Part shown: positions 57,101 to 64,000 of the stretch, piece after piece
Layout: the number at the start of each line of letters is the position of its first letter
Position numbering within the stretch: position 1 is the first letter of the stretch
Origin: Gautieria morchelliformis
Taxonomy: Eukaryota > Basidiomycota > Agaricomycetes > Gomphales > Gomphaceae
Direction of reading: 5' to 3'
Length of the DNA: 64,000 nt
Assembly (NCBI GenBank): GCA_015179125.1
Contig: WHVA01000459.1
Location: forward strand, 28,503 to 92,502
Translations under genes and position numbers: made by a program
The notes under the pieces: model-generated
What the model saw: the letters and a program-made list of their open reading frames with translations, nothing else
The model's database searches: none
Told to the model about the DNA's origin: nothing

Positions 57101-58352
57101 AGTCCGGAACGACTGGGAACTCGAACAAACGGATATAGACGGCGCGTACTTAAATGCACCGATCACGGAGACTATATACATGCGACAGGCCAGGGGATAT
57201 GAAGCCCCTGGAAATGAGCATAAGGTCTGCCGGCTCAACCGTGCGATATACGGGCTGAAGCAATCCGGCAGAGAATGGTATGATACGCTGCGCGGGTTCA
57301 TGAACCAATTTGGTTTCACGCGCTGCGAGACGGAACATGCAGTCTTTCACAGATATGCTGGGCAGGACGCGCTTATCGTCGCGGTGGACATCGACGATCT
57401 GACCATGGCCGGAAGCTCGAAGAGCGCGATCCTTGAGTTCAAGAACGAGCTACGTAGGGTCCTCAAAATCAAGGACTTGGGCGATCTGCATTGGCTACTG
57501 GGTATAGAGGTGAAACGGGTGCGCGAGACGCACACAATATCCTTCTCACAACGTGCTTACATCGAGAGAATTCTCGAAAGATTCGGCTTGCAGGATGTGA
57601 ACGCCCTGAGCACGCCGCTCGACCCGCATCACAGGCTATCCCTATCCCAATCGCCCACCACCCCTCGCGAACGCCAAGAAATGCACGCCGTACCGTACAG
57701 GGAAGCTATCGGCTCACTCATGTATGCGGCACTGGGCACGCGCCCTGACATTGCGTTCGCAGTATCGTTCCTGGCCCAGTTCATGCAGGACCCCGGGAGG
57801 CCGCATTGGGAGGCGGTCAAATGCGTTTTTCGTTATTTGAAGGGCACGAAGGACGTGGCCCTAACTATCGGCGGTTCTCACAGGGGACTAGAGGCGTTTT
57901 CTGACGCTGACTGGGCATCACAAGAACACTGACACTTGATCTCGGGGTACGTATTCACGATTGATGGAGGCGCTGTGTCTTGGAGTTCCAAGAAGCAGCC
58001 GATCGTCGCGTTGTCAACAACGGAGGCGGAATACGTCGCAGCGACTCATGCCGCGAAGGAGGCTTTGTGGATACGTGCCTTCCTGGCAGAGATCGCCCGA
58101 CCACTCAGCCAGCCCATCACCATCCACCTCGACAACCTCTCTGCGATATCTATCACAAAGAATGACGAGTATCACCCAAGGACCAAGCATATCGACATAC
58201 GGTATCACTTCATACATCACGCGGTACAGAGACAGCTACTGTACATCGACTACGTACCGACAGATGACATGGCCGCCGACTTATTCACTAAAGCCCTCCC
58301 CCGACACAAGGTTCTACACCTGAACGCCCTACTTGGTCTACGTTCGGCTTAA
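54104..58352 (+). pseudogene. Copia gag-pol, four nonsense codons and one frameshift
   Basis: Starts ATG GGC CCC GCA at 54104. Gag helical domain (KEVWEAVCAKHETRELRVKV), zinc knuckle CWKCSKKGHIKEDC (about 54889-54930), protease DSGTSGHM (about 55097), GAG-pre-integrase LHHRMGHIT, integrase CTECAQAK, SDVWGP, DDYNRW, TDHGGEY, ENGVSE (55600-55990), reverse transcriptase QTDIDGAYLNAPI and AVDIDDL (57120-57400), RNase H GYVFTIDGGAVSW, LSTTEAEYVAA, DMAADLFTKALP to 58352. Stops: TAG 54194, TGA 54788, TAG 56007, TGA 57930; one frame change near 55520-55530. The integrase metal residues (D, D, E) and the DD of the reverse transcriptase box are present. So the copy cannot make full proteins itself but its LTRs are almost identical. 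Confidence 0.9.
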
Positions 58353-58358
58353 GGGGAG

Positions 58359-58675
58359 TGTTGGAGTCAGGGTCGATAAGCGGAGAACGCAGGGCTAAGT
58401 AGGTTAGGGGAAGGATTTATCATCGTCTAGTAAAATAGTATTACTGGCCTCGGTCAAGTTTGACCGAGGCCCTATATCTACTCGCTCCACAATCGCTAAC
58501 CCCTCAGTGAACTGACCGTTCACTGAGGTACGTGCCCCCATCCCATTATGTATCCTAATGGTATACTTACTATCATGTAGGCTTCATTACTATTAGGTAG
58601 AGTACTTATATATACTCAGTGAACTGACCGTTCACTGAGGCTTCATTACTATTAGTACTGCGCATAACCGCTACA
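58359..58675 (+). repeat. Copia 3' LTR, 317 bp
   Basis: Same length and ends as the left LTR. Followed by TACTG and a scrap of a transposon-associated frame (WWGIIDQSGDYVRSL), so the element landed in or near an older repeat. Confidence 0.95.
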
Positions 58676-59494
58676 TACTGGTGGGGCATCATCGATCAAA
58701 GTGGCGACTATGTGCGGAGTCTGCGGACTGTGTTCAAACTTCGAAGATGATCTGGGCAGGGATGGAATGGAGGCGGACTAGCAGTAGGAGACTTTTTACA
58801 CTCAGAGTCTATACTTAGTGCTGTATCTCAAAAGTAGTTGTCACTTGGGGCCACAGTAGCATTCCGGCACTTCAAGCACGGAAATTCATTGATACATATA
58901 TGGAAACTTCCAGTATATTTACCCAGAAATATACATATTAATTCACTGGATTTCACTGAGTGCTCCATGAGCTATCTTGAAAATTTTTAAGTGTGCGAAC
59001 AACGAGAATCCAGGCCTTCGAGCACTGAAATCCTCATGACAATTACGTTAAATATGTAGTTCCTATGGCACAGAAACTAAGTGACAAAGCCACTGAAAAT
59101 TCTACTGATCCAACCACTTAAATAATTTCATTGTTTTTTTCTAGGAAACCCGGTAAGCCCAAATTTCATTGGTTTGTTTCAATGGGGGCTGTTTCAATGA
59201 GGTACCCACTGAAAACAGAAACCCTGTGGGTAAACCCACTAGGTTTCAATGGATTCACTATCCACAGTGGCAAGGGTCGGAGATTCTCTGGTATTAGAGC
59301 TATACGCTGGGGGGACCGCGAGTCGTCCGGTATGGTAGTATGTGGGTTATCTAATGGGAAGCCGAATGTGTACTGCGGACAAGTCGCGAAAGGGAGTTGT
59401 ATCAGAATGGCCAGCACGGGAGGACGACGGCGTGTCTACTAGATTATCTGGGATTGAAGTTATCAGCTGAGGGCTAGATGTGAGTGGGGGTGAC
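58676..59494. other. Interval between Copia and Gypsy elements
   Basis: No gene. 59150-59260 resembles the small repeat near 50.1 kb (AACCCACTAGGTTTCAATGG and the GTGGGTAAACCCAC palindrome). Confidence 0.4.
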
Positions 59495-60136
59495 TGTCAG
59501 GGGACACCCTGTTTTCCATTTCCAGTTCCGACTCCATTTCCGACTCCGCTTCCGGTTCCGATTCCATCTCCGCATCCGCTTTCGGGAACGATTCCGCTTC
59601 TGGGAGAACTTCCACCCGTTCCGTTCGCCTTGCCAGTTCCACTCCAATTTCCGACTTCCGCCCCGGAACAGTGTCGGAAATCAAGCGACTCGCATAATAG
59701 GTGGCATCAAGGGTCGATCAAGGGTCAGGGGGATGCAGGGTTGATGGCGGGTGCCAAGTGTTGTCCCTGGCTGCGCAGCGTAGTATAATACGGACTCGCT
59801 GACATTGGGGGTCCTTAGACTTTTCTCTTTGGATTTCCCCTTGTCAGGTGAGAACCCCCTCTCTTGTATGCTCTGTTCATTTATACATACTTTGGATTTC
59901 CCCTTGTCAGTTGTGTGGTAGTGTGATCTCCACGACTAGCCAGGGTTGCCCTTACAGCAGAAAAGTCTCTCCCCTAGAGGACCGGCGGTCGTACTGCGCG
60001 TTGCATTCGCCAGTTCGGAATCGGAGACAGCGACTCGGAGATCGCAACCTCTTCCGCACATACAGCGTACGACAGCCCCTCCTCTTACGTCGAGCTCCCA
60101 ACCCCGGAAATCCCGTCCCATATTTCTCCGTCCAAC

Positions 60137-61311
60137 ATGGATCCGGACGATCGTCTTCGGAATATGGAGGAGGAATTGACGCGGAACCGGATGAAGACCG
60201 ACGCGATTGAAACAGCCTTACAAGCGATTTTGGCTAAGTTAGATATTCCACAAGGTGGTGGGATTGAAATGCTGGATGATCCGGATTTCGGAAAAGCGGA
60301 ACTAGCGGAAAAGAGGATGTCCGCGAAGTTAGCAAAGGTCAAACCCGCAACTCCGGCGGACTTTGACGGAGATCGGGAGAAGGGACGCGCATTCTTCAAC
60401 ACATGCAGCATCTACTTCGCAATTGTTGGAGACCTCTTTCCGAATGACCAGGCTCGGATTCACTGGACATTGTCCTTTTTCAAATCGGACCGCGCAGCCC
60501 GTTTTGCAAACAAGGTGATCCGACATGAAGCAAAGGGCAAGGGGAACTACTTCCGGGACTGGGACGCGTTCGAGAAACATTTTCCGACCAGTTCTGCCCG
60601 AAAAACGAGCAGCTCACAGCCCTTACAAAGCTCGAGGGGACGAGCTGGTACCAGGCCAAAGATCCGGTCGATGACTACATCGATCGCTTCCAGGAGCTCA
60701 TCGACCTTGCGGAATATGACGACGACAAGACGATCGTCATCAAATTCCGACGAGGACTTGATCCGACACTCCAGAACCAAGTTGCGCTGCTTGGGGATGG
60801 AGCTCCGGATTTTGATGACCCGGAAGGGTGGTACCAAGCTGCCCAGAAGGTTTCTCGGAACAGGGAGGCAAATGAGGCCTTCGTGGAGACGAGTCGGAAC
60901 ACGACACGCAGTTCCGCTCGTCCTACTCCACCTGTGCCAAAACCCGGAAGCACATTCATTCCCACGCGGAAATTATTTCCGATGCTTGCTCCGCCTGCTC
61001 CTATTAGGAACCATAGCCCTCCTCCCTCGAAGAGTGGCCCTGCCCCGATGGATGTTGACCGCATGCGCGGAAAAGGCCACGGAACTATCACCTGCTTCCG
61101 CTGCCGACAACCAGGCCACTATGCTCGCGAGTGCCCCCAAGCCTTTGATATCCGGCTTATGACCACAGAGGAGAAACTCGAGATCCTTCCAGAGTTCCTC
61201 GCACTTGCAGACATAAACGGAGTGCCCACTGCGGAAGAACTTTCCGAAAATGCGGAACATGGTCTACTGGAAGCGGAAGATGCGTCGGATTTTGTGACAC
61301 GCAGCGGGTGA
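60137..61311 (+). pseudogene. Gypsy gag with frameshift
   Basis: Starts MDPDDRLRNMEEELTRNRMK with a coiled-coil-like first part, then the gag capsid domain: TPADFDGDREKGRAFFNTCS, RIHWTLSFFKSDRAARFA, and after a frame change near 60590 LTALTKLEGTSWYQAKDPVD, DYIDRFQELIDLAEY, VIKFRRGLDPTLQNQVALL. A basic linker is followed by the zinc knuckle CFRCRQPGHYARECP (about 61090-61135). The frame ends at 61311. Without the frame change this would be a full gag. Confidence 0.8.
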
Positions 61312-64000
61312 GATGTGTGCCCCTGCTGCCTGTACATAACCGGTTTGCCTGTCTTGAAGTAGAGAATGAAAAGCCCCCACTCCCCTCACTTCGTACAGAC
61401 CCACCGGATAAAGTCACACAAAAACCAAATCTGACACCCCATCCATCCCGCATCCGCCCTTGGGAGAGACGCCTTCCGAAGCGCTATGTTGTTGCTGCCA
61501 CCCCTGGCCCCAAGTCACTAGTCATTAAGGTGGAGATCCAGACGACAGATACGGCGGAAGTCAAATCCGGACCCGCCCTTGTCGATTGCGGGGCCACTGG
61601 TCAGTTTATGGACCGGGACTATGTGGAACGGAACCGACTGACCACGCGGAAGTTGCAACGTGCAATCCCGGTGTTCAATGTGGATGGAAGCCCCAATGAG
61701 GCAGGGTCCATCACGGAGATAGTAGACACAATTCTCCGCTACGATGGACACTCAGAACGCACTTCCTTTGCAGTCACCAGCCTGGGGAAGCAGGACATCA
61801 TCCTCGGGTTTACCTGGCTTCAGGAGCACAACCCGGAGATCAATTGGCAGACTCGGAAGGTACTGATGAGTCGATGTCCAGCCAAGTGTCACATGTGCAG
61901 GTGGAACTGCGGAAGGAGCGCCAGGAGCAGCGGAAGACTGAACGGCTCATACAGACATGTCGTTCTGGCCCCCATCCACTGCTTGCAGAAGAAGACTCGG
62001 AAGCGGAATTAGAACCGGATCCCACTTCCATTCCGATTCCGACGTCATCCGACTCGGCCCGGAAGACATTCTGGCGGAAGGGGAGCGCTTGCTGTACGTA
62101 AACCTTCCGCCGGAAGCGGAACACATCCGCGCCACCGGAAATATTTCGCAACGCCTTGCTGAAGCCTCCAAGAGGCATGATAGAGTAGAGGCGGAAATTC
62201 CGGAGTACCTGCGAGAGTTCGAGGACGTCTTTTCCAAGGAGTCGTTTGATACCCTGCCTCCACGGAAGCTGTGGGACCACGCCATCGAGTTGGAGCCTGG
62301 GTCAAAGCCCACCAACTGCAAGGTCTACCCGCTGTCACCCAAGGAGCAGGTAGAGCTCGATGCGTTCCTTGCGGAAAACCTCCGTACAGGGAGGATCCGC
62401 CCCTCCAAGTCACCCATGGCATCTCCGGTGTTCTTCATCAAGAAGAAGGATGGCTCGCTCAGACTTGTGCAGGACTACGGGCCTTGAATGCGATCACGAT
62501 CAAGAACCGGTACCCCATTCCATCATTTCCGAACTGATCACACAACTCCGCGGGGCGAGGTACTTCACTAAGCTGGATGTCCGCTGGGGCTTCAACAATG
62601 TCCGGATCCGGGAGGGAGACGAGTGGAAGGCCGCATTCCGCACCAATCGAGGACTCTTTGAGCCACAGTCATGTTCTTTGGCCTCACCAACAGTCCGCAC
62701 ATTCCAGACGATGATGAATGACATTTTCCGTGACATGATAGCAGAAGGGGTTGTCTGCGTCTACCTCGATGACATCCTCATTTTCACGAAAACAATGTCC
62801 GAACATCGGGAAGTCGTGCGGAGAGTGCTGGAACGGCTCCGGGAGTACAACCTGTGTCTCAAGCCGGAAAAGTGCGAATTTGAGCGGACGCGGATAGAGT
62901 ATCTTGGGGTGATTGTGTCGGAAGGAAAGGTGGAAATGGACCCAGTCAAAGTTTCCGGTGTATCGGATTGGCCCGTGCCGCGAAACAAGAAGGAGGTCCA
63001 GTCCTTCATTGGGTTTGTCAATTTCTACCGGCGGTTCATCAAGGACTTCTCCTGCCACGCCGTGCCCTCTTCGACTCACCAAGAAGGAGGTTGGATGGCG
63101 GTGGGGAGAGCCGGAACAGACTTCCTTTGACAAACTCAAGGAGCTGATCACTTCCGCCCGGTCCTGATCTTTCCCGACGACTCTCGCCCTTATCGAGTCG
63201 AGGCGGATTCTTCCGACGCAGCTACCGGAGCGGTCTTGTCACAGCAGTCATCGGAAGATGGTGGGGGGTGGCATCCGATTGCCTTTTCTCTAAGAGCCTT
63301 AGTCCGGTCGAGCGGAACTATGAGATCCATGACAAGGAGATGCTGGCAATCATCGAGCGCTGGAGGAGTGGCGACACTTCTCGAGGGTGCTCTATGCCCT
63401 TTTGAGATCTGACAGACCACAAAACCTCGAGTATTTCCGCACATCTAAGAAGCTGAACCGACGACAAGCACGGGTGGTCCCTACACCTGTCCCGGTTCGA
63501 CTTCATGCTCCACCACCGCCCCGGCCGCACCATGGGCAAGCCCGAGCCCTATCCCGCGCCGGATCACGGAAGCGGAAGTGGAGACAACGCGGATATGACA
63601 CTGCTCGCCCAAGTCTCTTTGCAATCCGTGCCCTAGAAGGAGTAACTGCAGTTGGGGCGGAAGCGGAAATGCTCCGGGATATCCGGAGGCAGTACCGGAA
63701 TGGAGAGAAGGAGGAGTCGGTGGTGAAGGCAGTGGAGGAACTCCGGAAAGGGCGGACTCACGGTCTGTACGGGCAGCGGAATGGTCGGAACGTGATGGAC
63801 TGCTCCATTCAGAGGCAAGGTCTATGTTCCGGTGGGCGGACCTCCGCCGTCGCATCGTGTCCCAGCACCATGACACACGGGTCGCTGGCATGCTGGCAGG
63901 TGGAAGACGCTGGAGTTAGTGCTCGGAATTACTGGTGGCCTCAGATGTCCCGCTACATCGGACAGTACGTGAAGACGTGTGACCTTTGTCTCCGAACCAA
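61312..64000 (+). pseudogene. Gypsy pol, several frameshifts
   Basis: Aspartic protease with ALVDCGATGQFMD (about 61575-61615; Cys where Ser/Thr is usual in DSG/DTG) and DIILGFTWLQEHNPEINW. Reverse transcriptase: HAIELEPGSKP, MASPVFFIKKKDGSLRLVQDY, a frame change near 62480, LNAITIKNRYPIP, YFTKLDVRWGFNNVRI, the box VYLDDILIFT (about 62760), LGVIVSEGKVEMDP, FIGFVNFYRRFIKDFS. After another shift near 63060, RNase H: PYRVEADSSDAATGAVLSQ, NYEIHDKEMLAI, then TDHKNLEYF, RWSLYLSRFDFMLHHRPG in changing frames. Integrase zinc-binding part ARNYWWPQMSRYIGQYVKTC, DLCLRT at the edge. Clearly dead, but all domains can be followed in order. Confidence 0.82.

Larger units (their letters stand above)
53783..58675 (+). 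mobile_element. Full-length Ty1/Copia LTR retrotransposon, coding region inactivated
   Basis: 4,893 bp with 317-bp LTRs at both ends (TG...CA), internal gag-pol in Copia order (gag, protease, integrase, reverse transcriptase, RNase H) and flanking bases TACCG / TACTG that look like a 5-bp target duplication with one change. A polypurine tract AAGGGGAG lies just before the right LTR. Confidence 0.95.
59495..64000 (+). mobile_element. Ty3/Gypsy LTR retrotransposon, continues past the right edge
   Basis: Probable LTR start at TGTCAGGGGACACCCTG (59495). LTR or leader up to about 60130, then gag, protease, reverse transcriptase, RNase H and the start of integrase in Gypsy order. Since the right LTR is outside the window, the LTR end is not fixed; 59935-59955 is a guess. 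The 20-mer TTTGGATTTCCCCTTGTCAG occurs twice (59828-59847, 59891-59910). The sequence is unusually rich in CGGAA/TTCCG. Confidence 0.85.

Overview
This is a nuclear window from a filamentous fungus, almost certainly a basidiomycete of the Agaricomycetes. The genes are split by many short GT-AG introns (about 45-90 bp), and the proteins are eukaryotic: SEC61 alpha, an ISA2-type mitochondrial Fe-S protein, a CAP10-type GT90 glycosyltransferase and a KRE6-type glucan-synthesis protein. The C2-NACHT-WD40 proteins with near-identical WD40 repeats are typical of mushroom-forming fungi. Their wording resembles what I know from Ceratobasidiaceae such as Rhizoctonia, but that placement is inference.

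Layout. 0-10.6 kb is a compact gene-rich core: a SUR7/PalI membrane protein (cut by the left edge), a kinase-like gene with substituted active-site residues and three near-identical 48-bp introns, SEC61 alpha, a short conserved protein, a mitochondrial-type DEAD-box helicase, and ISA2. 10.6-20 kb and 27.8-35 kb hold two long copies (A and B) of one segmental duplication carrying ISA2 plus a C2-NACHT-WD40 gene; a third partial copy (C) lies at 39.9-42.05 kb. 20-25 kb holds a small nuclear-looking gene, a transposon-associated fragment and an intact-looking GT90 gene. A second duplicated pair (D1 25.7-27.8 kb, D2 47.2-49.2 kb) holds a poorly understood membrane-protein locus. 35-47 kb is a graveyard of DIRS-like, Copia and LINE fragments. 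50.7-53 kb holds a degenerate KRE6-like gene with a hAT-type MITE in an intron. 53.8-58.7 kb is a complete Copia element with 317-bp LTRs, and from 59.5 kb to the right edge there is a Gypsy element.

How it fits together. The left end is a housekeeping block with two short divergent promoter intervals (SEC61/unknown; helicase/ISA2). The rest is an accessory region shaped by duplication and transposons around STAND/NLR-like WD40 genes, the class that in fungi includes heterokaryon-incompatibility proteins such as HET-E. Both long copies carry a frameshift, at different places, and their WD40 repeats differ mostly at a few surface positions, which fits a fast-evolving recognition locus. The most unusual local structure is the tandem array of 48-bp introns and 45/48-nt exons in the kinase-like gene.
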